A stretch of DNA of 64,000 bases, from assembly GCA_003024785.1 (NCBI GenBank), contig PUQB01000277.1, positions 153,300 through 217,299 of the forward strand. The letters are read 5' to 3'. This stretch comes from Selaginella tamariscina (taxonomy: Eukaryota; Streptophyta; Lycopodiopsida; Selaginellales; Selaginellaceae). The notes below the pieces were generated by a model that ran no database searches, was not told where the DNA came from, and saw only the letters and a program-made list of their open reading frames with translations. The position numbers and the translations under genes were made by a program. This document shows, piece by piece, positions 49,752-62,247 of this stretch (positions within the stretch are counted from its first letter, which is position 1; every line of letters begins with the position of its first letter).

Positions 49752-52700
49752 CCGTCGTTCACTGAGTGAGAACTCAGCTGCCGGAGGCACCACTTGCGAC
49801 AAGAAGTCATTTGGAGACCTTTTGCACGTCTGCAAAGTCTGTCACCTGACACAACAACAAGTTAGTTAATTTCTTTAAGTTAACTAAAATTTATATTGGA
49901 GGCCTCTAGTTAAGGTTGTTTGTTGGCCCCTAGGTTAATAAGAAATAACTTTATTTTTTAATCAGTTTGAGACCTCGCCTCAAACTCATTCACTAACTCC
50001 ATCGTGTTCTACAGACTCTCCAATGGTTCCATGTTGACTCGCATGCCGGGTACCCTTTCCACTTAACAAGATATTCACGTTTATGTTTTCGCCATCCATG
50101 AATGTTTGCCCCTTTAATATCGCCTCAACTTCAAATTCTTTCTCCTCACCAACTAACTCTGGAGGCGAACGCAAACTATGATATCTATGTGGATGTTTCT
50201 CATCCTTATGGAATGGCTCGAGCAAGTTGACATGAAACACATTGTGTATTGTTCCCAACTCTAGAGGAAGATCTAACCCATAAGCCACTTTCCTACTCGC
50301 TCACCACCTTGTATGGGCATATGTAGTGCGATAAAAACTTCTTCGAAAGAGTTGTTGGAACCTTCAGGTTTCTGGTACTCAACAATACCATGTCCCCAAC
50401 CTGATACTCTACATCGCATCGATGCTTATCATACTGCTGACGATTACTTTCCTGAACTGCAGCCATTGCTTGACGAGCAGCTTCCCATGTTTTAATACAA
50501 TTGTCCCGTGAACTCTGCTACAGATGGAACTCGATTGCTATCGTCCTTTCGGTAACACCATACTCTGAGGAATACCACCCTTATTCCCAGTTAACACTTC
50601 CATCGGGCTACATCCGATTGCAGTGTGTGTCGAGTTATTGTAACATATCTCAGCCATATCAAGTGTTCAGCCCAATCAAGTTGATCACCTTGAACATAGC
50701 ATCTGAGATAGTCCTCGACTTGTCGGTTCACCCTCTCCGTTTGACCATCGTTTGTGGATGGTAGCTGTACTGAACTTGAGCATCGTACCAAACTGCTTAA
50801 ACAACGTTCCCCAAAACTTCCCGTAAATCGAGGATCCCGATCTGAGATCATCGTTTCCGGTAGCCCGCGCACTCTTATGACTTCGTGGAAGAACAACTTC
50901 GCTGCTTGAATTGCATTCACTGTCTCTACAGTTGGAATGAAATGAGCAACCTTTGAAAACCGATCGACTACCACCATGAGCGCATTAAAACCACAAGATT
51001 TTGGCAATCCCATGATAAAGTCCAAAGTAACACTTTGAAATGGCCGCTCTGGAAATACACTGCAACTTCCCAGCTCGTTTTTGCGATCGGCTCTTTACTT
51101 GTTGACATGTGGGGCATGTCTTGACATACTTGGCAACATCATCTATCATACCCGGCCAATAGAATCCCTGTTTCAACAAAGCCAACGTCTTATGCCTTCC
51201 ACCATGTCCTGCCAAAGGAACGTCGTGATGCTCTCTTAACAGCCTCTCCCTCCATGTCCCTTCTGGAACATAGAGTCTCTTTTCTTTATAATAAAGAACT
51301 CCATCTCGTACCGCAAAATGCCTGTTTGAGTGCATCCATTCGACTTTCTATTCCTGCTGGAATATTACCATCTTTCGTAACTGATGAACTTGTTTCCTCT
51401 TTGCCACCAGGCTCAAAGCCTCCTTAGCAAACTTGTCCTGAGGATACGCCGTCACAAATTCATCCACCAAAGTTGACACGGGTGCTGACATAAACGAAGA
51501 TGACCCTTTCCTACTGAGTGCATCAGCTACCACATTGTCCTTTCCCGCCTTATGTTGATTTCAGGCTGAAATCGTGCCAACTTCTGCTGCCATCTAGCAT
51601 ACTTTGGCGATAGCTTCGGCTGCGTTTCAAAATACCTTAGAGTTACACTATCTGTCCAAACCACAGTGCCATGACTTGGAAGATAATGACGCCAATACTC
51701 CAAGGAAGCAACAATAGCATACATCTCCTTTTCGTGAGTAGGCCATCGAGTTTGCGCGGCATCTAACTTTTCGAGAAAAAGGACACTGGATGTCCTTTCT
51801 GTTGCAATACACCACCAATTGCAAAGTCGGAAGCGTCACATTCTACTTCAAAGGGATCTTCAAAGATGGGCAACTGCAAAACTGGCTCAGAAGAGATAGC
51901 CTCTTTGAGTTTGACGAACGCACGTTGGCACTCTGGAGTCCAATGCCATGGAATGTTTTCGTAAGATCTGTCAATGGGGCCGCTATTTCCGAGTAACCCT
52001 TTATGAATCTTCGGTAATACCCTGTCAGACCAAGAAATGATCTAACTTCATGCACGTCTTTTAAAGTCATCCACTCAGTAATAGCTTGAATTTTCTTTGG
52101 GTCCATGGCAACCTCCCCACCTGAGATCAAGTGTCCCAAGAAATCTATCTTGGTTTGACCAAATGCGCACTTGCTTTCTTTAGCATACAACTGGTTCTCT
52201 CTCAACCTCTGAAACACTTTTTCTAAGTGTTCCACATGTTCTCAATTGTCGAACTGAAAATCAGAATGTCATCAATATACACCACTACGAACTCGTCTAG
52301 ATAGTCTCTAAACACATCATCCATCATTGTGCAAAAAGTTGCTGGAGCATTGCACAACCCGAATGGCAAGACTAGAAACTCAAATGATCCATAACGCGTT
52401 CGAAAAGCGGTCTTCTCAATGTCATTCTCTGCTACCCGAATCTGATGGTACCCCGATCTCAAGTCTATTCTTGAAAAATACTTTGCTTTGATAGCCTATC
52501 AAATAAGTCGTCCACTCGTGGAAGAGGATACTTATTTTTGATAGTTATCGCGTTCAGCGCTCGATAGTCCACACACATTCGCATCGTACCATCCTTTTTC
52601 ATTACAAACAAGATAGGTGCACCATACGGATCGACTAGGTCGAATGTGTCCTCGACCAATCAATTTGTCAGCTGTCTCTTCAATTCTACTAACTCTTGAG

Positions 52701-54976
52701 GATTCAACCGATATGGGGCTCTTGCCGGTGGAGACGAACCTGGCAAAATCTCTATTCTGTGGTCCACAGCTCGACGTGGAGGTAACTCGGGCGGCAAGTC
52801 TTCTGGCAACACATCCTTAAACATGTTCAAGACTTCCAAAATAGGTTAGGAACAGATTCTTGACCATCTCCTATTTTGACTTCACCAGTATCCAAAACCA
52901 TTGCAAGAAACACACGTTCCCGATGTCTAACTGCCTTACGCAACTGAGTTAAGGTAAGGAACATAGGATTCCAATCCTTATCAGTTAGCGTTTCCATTTT
53001 GAGCGTGGTTTTTCTAATGTCCTCTTTATCTGCTGCAAGCGTGATTCGATTATCTCCGGAACCCCTCATTTCGATTACATGTTTATGGAACCATTCCATA
53101 CCCAAAACAAAGTCAAACCCCGTCATATTCAAGACAACTAAGTCTAGCTTAGCCTTCCAATCTTTGATTTGGACAGGAACTGCCCTTGCTATATTATTAG
53201 TATTTTGAGAACCTTTGCCAAAATTGATCTTTATTTCACACATCTTTATTACATCCAAATTCAATCGACGAGCTAGACTAGTCGATATGAAGTTGTATGT
53301 TGCTCCAGTATCGATCATCATTCGGACTCGGTCCCCTCGTATCCTTCCTGTCAAATATAGCAAAGGGTCAGTTTTGTCTTGAATAGCGAATAAGGCAGGT
53401 TGTGTCTGGCACAACATTACCTCTTCTGACTCATCTTCCGGATCTTCAAGCGTTTCTGGTTCAGCAACTTCCTCTTCTACCATCGCCTTGAAATGTCCTG
53501 ATTGTTGTGAGGGTGCCTGACACTCTTTAGCAAAATGACCAGGCTTGTTACAATTATAACATTTCACAACCCCGCCTGCGGAACGCGGGGGAGCAGACTT
53601 TGGAGCCGATCCTTTGGCCTGCTGAGGAGGTGGTAACGCCAATGGTTTCCGAAATCCGGTGGGTCTTGATGTGTCCGAAAACTTGGAACTGCCGACAAAG
53701 GGACTTGCACTTCGAATTGATGGCGATTGATCTGGTCGCCTATCAAACCTTCTGAACCCAGACTTTGGAGGAAACTTCCTTGGTTTAGGTTTTGCTTCCT
53801 CCCCTTTGTACAAGTCTTCTAACGACATGCCATAAGCAACCTTTTGAGCTGCCTCTTGACATTCCCGATAGCTTGTTGGCTTGTACCTTAAGATTTCTCT
53901 TCGCGTCTTCTCATTCAAGCTAGCCATGAAGCAACTTCGAGCTTCATCATCGCTCATATTTGGCACCAATCGCCGTACACTTTCGAATCGATAAACGTGG
54001 TCCATGGACTTCCCCGAACTCCCTGTTGACAAAGTGCCAGGTCAGCACGCAATCGCAAACCGAGATCATCCGGCATATACTGCTTTTTGATCTCCTTTTT
54101 CATGTGCTTCCAGCTGTTTCGGTATCCACGTTCACCTTCAACAATTCGCCACCAAGTCTTAGCTTCTTCTTTAAGAAACTGCTTGGCACATGCAACCTTT
54201 TCTGTCTTTCTCACGGAAGCAGCCTCGAAATAGCTTTCCATATCATACAACCAGTCATCCAAAACCTTGTAATCCTTTGAACCCATGAAATTCGAAGGCT
54301 TTACCGGTTTGAATTTACTGGGACCTCCACCACCTACTTCCGTCGAAGAATCTGATTCAGAGGAACCTGACTCTGAGTCATGCTTCTTCTTCTTTTTCCG
54401 TGTGTCTGGTTGCGGAACATCTGGCACTGCAGTATTCGTGGAATCCGAACGGCAACATTATCGATTCGGTCGTTCAACCCCAAAACATCCCCTCGAAGTT
54501 CGTTTAGGGCATCCATCATTATTTCTCGCCAACCAGGTCGTTGTCTAACTCTAGGGGGTCGACCTGGATCAGCCTCATCCATCTCCTCATTTTGAGCCTC
54601 TGCGACAGCCCTCTCTGCCTCAGGCTCTGGTTGCTTTCTCTTGCTCATCGTATTGAACCCTAGTTTCAACACTCGGAGAATATGCTTGGAATATTCCCAA
54701 TGTGAAGTTGGAAACACCCTGCACAGGTTGTACACCCACACACATCAGCTTAAACTAGCATAAGACTTTCGGACATACCTAGAATTTCACGCCGACTCAC
54801 TGAGCAAGTGTTCTCCGAAGTTTGACAACTCACAGGATCAAACTCTCTGCGCAGAATACAGACATGTTAACCGAAAGCAATAGAGTATATCAAGAATTTA
54901 GAGTTATCTAAACATTGAAACACCCTACGACTTAAGGCAGTCCTACTGACCGCAGAGAACTTGCTCCGATACCAAT

Positions 54977-55874
54977 TGTCAGAGTTTTTACCTGGTGCCA
55001 CAAAGGCGGCTTGCCAGGTGCCAACCCTGGAATCCCCTCTCTGGAAACCCCACGGAATCTGGTAAAATAACCCGTATTAGGAACCCAAGCCTTAGGAACT
55101 CAAACCCCTAACTGACTAAGTCCACGAACGAGACTCACCTTGTGAATCAGGAAGTTTCGCGGAACGTGAACTCGGGCAATGTCTTTGAGCTTGCGAGCAA
55201 GTTTTCGGACCAATGAATCTAACTAACTCCTTGGAAGTGACGTGCCCCTATCTCAAAGGCAAGATCCTGCCAACGATAAGGATAGTCTAACCCTAGGGTG
55301 GGTTGTACCCCTGTCGTGTGGAAGTTTGGGCGGCACAACGGAGGGTTGCACCTTGACGACACAAGCTTAACTTGCACCGGTAGGAGGTTAACGAGCTCTC
55401 TTTTGAACCCAAGAAGCCTCACTACATATACTCTACCTTATTTATGTGACGGACCCCCCCCCCCCCCCTGTTTACCTAAATGAGTAAGTGGGCTGGCACG
55501 GAAATGCCAGCCCTTAGAGAAACTGGTTGTCCTAACCTAACCCTAAACCTAACCCCTAGGGGGGGTATTAGGGCGTGGGGTTAGGGCAACCCTAGGGTTA
55601 GGTCAACCCTAGGAGTGTCCCTAACCCTTATTTTGACAAGCTATACTTTATAACCTAGAACGTCAAACCGGGGGAGAGTTTCTAAAAGGTAAGTTCTAGC
55701 TTCGCCTAGAGTTTCCTGTAAATACCTAATGACACCAGGCTGGACCATCACTAGATACTCAAGTGCACTAAATGGGCCTGTTTCCTACTACATCTAGGGT
55801 TCGTCACACAACTCGGTAAGTAACAACAGTCAAACCCCAAAGTAAAGGGTCGAGTCATAGTAAAAACTATGACA
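54977..55874 (-). repeat. 5' LTR, family 1 copy C
   Basis: 898 bp; ends TGTCAGAG...ATGACA. The primer-site complement (GCTCCGATACCA) lies just to its left. Confidence 0.9.
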
Positions 55875-56799
55875 CTCAAAGTTGTCTTGTAAGACTTGCA
55901 TAGGGTGTTGGATACCAAATGACCACTTGGCCCTTTAGGTTCAAACTCTAACACTTAACCTGATGATAAGTTAAACCCTTAATAACCTAATTATTCATGA
56001 ATTTAATTATTATATTTAACCTGATAAATTTATTGTTATAGGATTTAAGATGGATGTTGATAGGGTTTAAGATTTAAGATGTTCCAATTACACGTTAATA
56101 ACAATGACAAACTAAATAAACTTATTATATAAGATAATGAACTTTTTTATTTATAACATAATAATTTATTTTCATATTGTGACAATGTGAGTATAAATAA
56201 AGAAATACATAATCTCGTTTTGTTAGTATTGTCTTTATACCTAAGTATATTTCATTCTTTTTTATTTAGTTTTTAGCACTATTTTTCTAATTAGTTTTTA
56301 ATATTGTTTAAGGTATGTGACTAATTATTTTCTTAAGTGAAACCAATTGCAATAGAAATCAACCACTGTTTAATATTAATAATTAAATAAGATTGTTATT
56401 AAACATATAATTATAATTTATAATTACAAGAAAACAAAGTTAACGATCACTATCACTGTCGCAGTCTTCATGTAATTTAAAAATAATTACAAATATGAAG
56501 TGTAGAACAAGCTTGTTTTTGTTAAATTCATAATACTAAATTAAATTATTAAATTAATAAGTACATCGACTCTATTGTGATGTAAGTACAATTTGTAATT
56601 ATAGGAAAACAAAATCAACATTGTCACTGTAATTGTCATATTAATCTTGTAACCCAAAATATGACTAATTAAATTCATTGATTTTCTTGGATTAGTTAAG
56701 CAAAACACACACATTTTATATATAATATATAGTATAGTATAGTATAGACACATACATGCACACATGTACATCGGTTGCCTCGTATCAGGCCCATTGGGC
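55875..56799. other. AT-rich spacer, no gene seen
   Basis: No supported exon. No poly(T) that would mark a retrocopy tail was seen next to the XRN copy. Confidence 0.5.
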
Positions 56800-59560
56800 A
56801 CCACCGCAAAGAAGACTGTTGCTGGCCATTCTAGTAGCCATTTACAGGTCGAACCGTAGTCGTATTCGACTTCCACTGCTGCTGTTGTACATACCTGTAC
56901 TTCTGTCCATTCTGATCCCTTCTGTCCTGCTGTCCACGAGTGATCTCTGCCGTACGACGGTTGTGAATCCCTGTTGTACGACGCGTGCGGCAAATATGAC
57001 GACTGTTGAGGTGAATATGACGACTGATTGTAAGTATAATTCCCGTGCTGCGTCATCATTCCTTGTGCTCTTTGGGACGGCAAGCAGCCGTCCTGCTTCA
57101 GGACCCGCTATAGAAGGAGGCCTTTGTTGGAAGTTGTTGATGTCATGCTCGCTATTGGGAGGTACAACTCCAACTGGAGGCCTCACAATGTGCTTATGGT
57201 ACGCAGGACAGATAGACAACGGACAGGACTTGGTTGTCAGTGATATTTGGCATCCCGGAGATTGGAGACGTAAACATCGGTGGGCAAGCGTCCCCATTAC
57301 ACAAGCCAAAGAAGCCATTCATCCCCTCACTGGAAACGGGATCGATGGGTTCACGGGGAGCCTCGCTAGGTGCCTCTTGATACTTGTTGTAGAAAGAGAA
57401 TATCTCAGGTGCCAATGCATAACTAGCGCTTACGAAAAGCAGATCGACTAACCGGGTGTTCCTACGAACCACTGCCTCCGTTAACGTTTGCTTCACTTTC
57501 TTCGTTTTGGCAAGGAGTCGCTGCTCGTCAGTGAATGGTAGCTTTGCAACACCCTGCCAAGCTGTACGCTTTCCGGTCATGTCAATGATCCAAACTTTTG
57601 GGTAGAAGTCTATTATCGGTGAACATCCATCATGAGTGGCCTGTATTGCTCCGGAATGGCGTCCGCACTTTCTGCCGGCAACACACCCATAAGCTGGTCA
57701 AATGGCTTAAAAGGCTCTCCTAAAGCAAAGCTCATCTTCATTGAACTCAGCTCCTTCAAGTCAGAGGCGAAGGGTGCATAGTGAAATGGGTAAAACCAGG
57801 TCTAAGAGCACACACCCTGGTATAGTACTGCAGCAGACCTTCAATATACTTGTAAACCACTTGTTTCCGTATCTTCTCCAGTGCCTCAGAAGTACGAGCT
57901 TCAAACTTATCGGCATAGTATCTTTCTTTCCATCCTTCCTTGCCCAATCTCACCTTGTCGACTGTTTGGCCGACCAGAATATCTGATTTCTCCCTAATGG
58001 CGCTGTTTAACCGTTGCTTAAGATCGTCTTCGTTATCCTCTCTAGTAACAGCAGCAGTTTCGCCAACGCGCATGCGCTTCAAAGGTGGCCCATATATACT
58101 ACCTCGGCTTAGAGATGCACTTCCGTCTCTCTCAGACTGTGCAGGGAACTGACTGCTATCCCGGGACGATTGGAACGGAGACGGAACAGGAGCACTAGTT
58201 AATCGCGAAGGTTAGCCACCAGATCCGGACGAATGCTTGGCTCTATATCATCACCACGTCTATGGTTGCCTCTCTACTTTTGTCGTCCCATTTGACTCTG
58301 ATGCAAGCGGCACGGTTTCGGAACCTCCTTCTGTATGAAGTATCCCCACTGTCCGTGAGATGTCCACCAAGATGCTTCAACTCCCTTTTGTAGACAGACA
58401 TGAGCATATCAATAGCTCCCTCTCTCGGATTTCCAGCGTAGGCATGTGAGGAAGGAAATCGTTTCCAACGAAGAAACACATAAACGCGAAATCGTCCACA
58501 ACGCGTTCAAAGTCGAGTTGGTAGTTGGGTATTTGCATGTACTGCAGCATCCATATATGCACAAACTGATACGGCTTCTTAGAAAGCCCAGGTTCATCAG
58601 CCTTTCGCTTTGGCTTTCCTTCACAATCAGCAGTCACGTGGCCCGCCTGACCGCACAGAAAGCACTTGTCCTGTTGCCCAGGAGTATTTACCACCTCTCC
58701 AAAGGATTGAAAAATGTTAAGTTGCCAAGGCAAGCATAATGAGATCAGCATCCAGTCCGTATAAACAATGGCGAGTGTTTGGGTCAAAACCTGGCGAGTT
58801 CCTTTGTAGACGTATGTATGACATGACCTTGTGCTCCCCTTCTCCAGGCACGTTAGCGAGAGAATTACCCCATGCAGGCTCGTTGTTCAAACGGAGATTA
58901 TGTAATACTGCAGGGCCCACAGCCAAGCTGGCCATGAAAGGAGTCCCTGGAGTGATGACGTTGGAATCGTAAGCCTCGCTGGTCTCCTTCGGAAGAAGTT
59001 TGCGGCTTTCCGCTTCGAACTCTCGCCGCAGTCTCTCTTCTTCGGCTGCCTTGTCTGCGTTCTCCTTGGCGGTGCGGAAGCGCCTGGAGCGTTGCTGGTT
59101 CATTTTGGCCTGGGAGCCATACCATCGATTGCCATGAAGAGGAGCTTGAGGGTGGACAATGGCAAGTAAACGATCGATATAATCGAAAATACATTGTAAA
59201 AATATACGTTGTAATTAAAATAGAAATGTTTATATTCCTATTTTCTTAATAATTAATAATTAATAATTTTAATTATTTAATTAATATTTTTTAATATAAA
59301 ATAATATATATTTAAAAAAAGAATATTTTTTAAAATATTAATTTGATGTATCATTTTCGTTTTAATTACAACGTTTGTAAAACCTTGTTTAAAGTAGCAA
59401 CCCCGATGGCGATCCTCCGGATGGAATCATAAGTGAATGATACCATTCATGTCAAGATATAAATTTTGAGATTGGGCTCCGTCAGATCCACGGACATCCC
59501 AAGTTCAGCTTCCTTTGCATCAACAACCGTCTGTAGAACGCCGGCACTAACCCTAATAAC
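56800..59560 (-). pseudogene. XRN-type 5'-3' exoribonuclease, intronless decayed copy
   Basis: Read right to left: VPAFYR near 59,549 (start codon lost), VDLTEPNL and NLYLDMNGIIH...FHPEDR (about 59,500-59,400), a [16 protein letters not shown] (59,195), [16 protein letters not shown] (59,103), [62 protein letters not shown] (zinc knuckle as in plant XRN), [17 protein letters not shown] (58,430), GWKERYYADKFEA, AWQGVAKLPFTDEQRLL (57,560), SEGMNGFFGLCNGDACPP, HIVRPPVGVVPPN and a Tyr/Ser/Gln-rich tail to about 56,830. These are the conserved blocks of Rat1/XRN2-4 nucleases in order, with no intron anywhere, whereas plant XRN genes are intron-rich. Many short losses change the frame (for example around the residues before NVPGEGEHK). 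Probably an old processed retrocopy. Confidence 0.85.
59202..59374. mobile_element. 173-bp MITE inside the XRN copy
   Basis: Inverted repeats CGTTGTAATTAAAA near both ends (offset by four bases at the left) and an AT-rich, partly self-complementary centre. The 8-bp sequence TTGTAAAA flanks it at 59194-59201 and 59375-59382. Removing it with one flank restores the XRN reading [13 protein letters not shown]. An 8-bp duplication points to hAT; a MULE with a 9-bp duplication is possible if one mismatch is allowed. Confidence 0.75.
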
Positions 59561-61194
59561 ATTATAGTAAAAAGTATATATTCGAGTATAAAGTGCTTAA
59601 CTTTGTATATAGTATTTACTTTGTAACGATTCCGGATAATTTATAAGATAAAATTTATTTTTTAAAGAAAATTTCTCACCACCTTATGTGTGTATATGAA
59701 AACTATATGTGAATCAGGTTCATAGCAATTCATTTAGTAATTTATATTAATAAATTTGAAGTTGGTTAAATGATACTATATTTAATGAATACTAAACTTA
59801 TTTTAAAAATAAATTTTTATTATATTATAAATGAAATTTAATAACAACAGCATCTTCCTTAATGAAAAAATACTATCATATAAATACTTAAACTTAATTT
59901 TAATTATTTTAAACACTACAATTTTCGGTGGAGTTTTAAATATAAAAGAATGAGACCAAATATATAGAAATATTTATAACTATATACAACGTAAAGTACG
60001 TATATCATCGTACGTATATGCTGATTTATTTATTCAAATCAATGTCAATCATACTTAATATTTGAATTAATTCCTAAATTTATACATATGTAATATATAA
60101 AACCCAAGTGCATTTATCCTAAAGTATTAACAAAAATACATATTTTTGTATCGTATAAACGCACTTCAACTGAGATTCAAGACGTGTTGGATTTTATAAA
60201 TAAATAATTAAGAGTTTTTATTTTTACAAGTCTTAAGTTTAATATGTATGAGTTATATAAAACTTACTTAAAAAACAGAAAATACGATATAAAGTCCTCT
60301 GTAAAGCATACCCAAGCTTATGGTTTAATAAAATTTTAAATGTTATAGGAATATCAAACTATGCTATAATTAATAAATAACATCAAGACTAATTATCTTA
60401 TTAGTTAATAGTAGAATTTAACACTGTTACTTGATAGTTTCTCTCTCTAGTTATGTATTTTAGCCACGTTTGTATTTACAATTTTGATCACTGTGCCTAT
60501 TAAACCTTATATTGAATATAATACTTTAACATAATAAATACTTAAAAACTTTTTTTTAAATATACGTTTATGAAATTTATTAGAATGTGAAATGCCATTC
60601 ATATTAGTAAATGTTGTTTAATAATATGTAAATTTAATAATAGTGACATTTTAAATTTTAGTTTAATCTTTTATGTGTAAGTGGGAAACTTAAAATATTA
60701 TAATTATAAAGATATATCTTAATTGAATTGTTTAAAAATGTATTATAATTCTAAGAGATAATAATCATGATGAAAAATAAAAATATACTAATATATTTTA
60801 TGTTTAAGACGATGGCATATACATTTTATGTGACACAAGCTGTGTATTTATTTAAATAATATATCAAAATTTGCCTTATACATATGTCTACTTTACTAGT
60901 GTAGATTTGTATATTACACTGATATATACTACATTATTTTATGAACATATTTTAAAAAGTATCATACATAAGAATATTATAATAAGTTAAAATATTTAAT
61001 TTAATATTTATTATTAAATAACATCAAACTGACTAGTACTAAATATAAAATAATAATAATAGCATGGACTTGGAATTTAATATATTTATAAACTGATCAT
61101 ATTAATAATAACACTTTAAATATTAATAGAATTATTTATACAGTGGTTATATAATCATATAAATATGGTAAAGTGTGTGTGTGTGTGTGTATAG

Positions 61195-61225
<31 letters not shown>

Positions 61226-61353
61226 AAATTACGTGAACCCTAAACCTTCGTTTAAAGCTTCCTAATCTTTCGGAAAAAGTTGTCGTAGCTATCACTTTGA
61301 CAAACTGAAAGTAATTTGACTTATTCGCACGCAGCATTCTTTTTTTTTTTGCT
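59561..61353. other. AT-rich region with a (TG)n/(CA)n hairpin
   Basis: No gene is supported. At 61173-61222 a (GT)n run, a short TATAGACA-like centre and a (CA)n run form an inverted repeat with about 20-bp arms. Confidence 0.55.
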
Positions 61354-61612
61354 ATGGAGATACAAAAGCATGATCATCATTTGTTTCTAAAGGTGCGTGC
61401 GTGCGTGTGTGTGTGTTTCATAATATTTCAATATATATTGGTTAATATATATATTTATATTTCATTTATTTCTGCCACTTTTGTATAGAAGGAAAATATT
61501 GAAAAAGATTCAATACAATCTTCAAATAAAAATGATAATTCTCCACCAGAACCATCTGAAGTCGGCGTGGAACCAGTTCGATGTCCTCCGCCGGAGCCCT
61601 GCATTCGTCATG

Positions 61613-61679
<67 letters not shown>

Positions 61680-61988
61680 ATTGTTTTTCAAGTTCATTAA
61701 TTACAAAATATTATAATTGAAGAATTTTACTTATAATAGTGTAACATACTCAAAGTAGATTAATATTATTATGTTAGTAAAAATAAGAGTGTTTTAAATT
61801 TTTATAAATAAAAACAATTATAGTAATTTTCATTTATTTATTTATTTATTAAACAAATTTTATTGCAGGATGGAATAATTTTGAAGCAAATTAAAACTAC
61901 AAAACAATCACAGCAATTTAGTATGCCAATGAAATTGCATGCCGGTTATAAAGGCCCAACGGGAGACTCCTCATCTTTTAGTACTTAA
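61354..61988 (+). CDS. Small unknown protein 1 (93 aa), EPVRCP-motif family
   Basis: Three exons in perfect phase 0: 61354-61392 (MEIQKHDHHLFLK), 61489-61611 and 61869-61988 with stop TAA. All introns are GT-AG (96 and 257 bp). The predicted 93-residue protein is hydrophilic: a Lys/Asn/Ser-rich part, then PPEPSEVGVEPVRCPPPEP at the end of exon 2, then a Lys/Gln-rich exon 3 ending GYKGPTGDSSSFST. No signal peptide or membrane segment is seen. The EPVRCPPPEP motif recurs in the next gene at the same exon position. I do not recognise the family; the motif is faintly like the CPPAPRK motif of SIAMESE-type CDK inhibitors, which are also small plant proteins, but the resemblance is too short to rely on. 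Confidence 0.6.
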
Positions 61989-62247
61989 AAAAGTTAATTA
62001 AAGAATGTAAATATACTAATATAAAAATTAACTTAAGTTTTAAATGTGGAATATAAGTCAGATAGTCAATGGTCGATGCCTCTTGGTGTAATGTTTCTTA
62101 TAAATTCTTCCATATATAAGAACCAAGTGTTATTCGTAACCTAAGGTTTAAAATGTGTGTGTGTGGTGTGTGATCTACATTTGATATATATTCACATGTA
62201 TATGAATGCAGTGGCAGGACTTAATAAATAACGCTAAAACTTGAAAA

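Larger units (their letters stand above)
44896..55874 (-). mobile_element. Ty3/gypsy chromovirus, family 1 copy C (fossil, with nested insert)
   Basis: Minus-strand element with its 5' LTR at 54977-55874 and 3' LTR at 44896-45867. Parts from right to left are leader and primer site (about 54,975), gag with CCHC knuckle (about 54,680-53,400), protease (near 53,300), reverse transcriptase and RNase H (about 52,660-51,500), integrase (about 51,340-50,300) and a chromodomain tail (about 50,150-49,980). A separate LTR element (46029-49751) sits between the chromodomain and the 3' LTR. It is broken in several places but closer to whole than copy A. No matching 5-bp flanks were seen at its outer ends, so one border may have been rearranged. 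Confidence 0.92.

Noticed and set aside
56541-56830. C-terminal extension of the XRN frame (TCKWLLEWPATVFFAV...)
   Set aside because: It runs past the low-complexity XRN tail into AT-rich DNA with no family similarity.
59200-59380. XRN intron between HPEDR and FDYIDR
   Set aside because: The segment has inverted ends and an 8-bp flanking duplication and lacks a proper AG acceptor, so a MITE explains it better.
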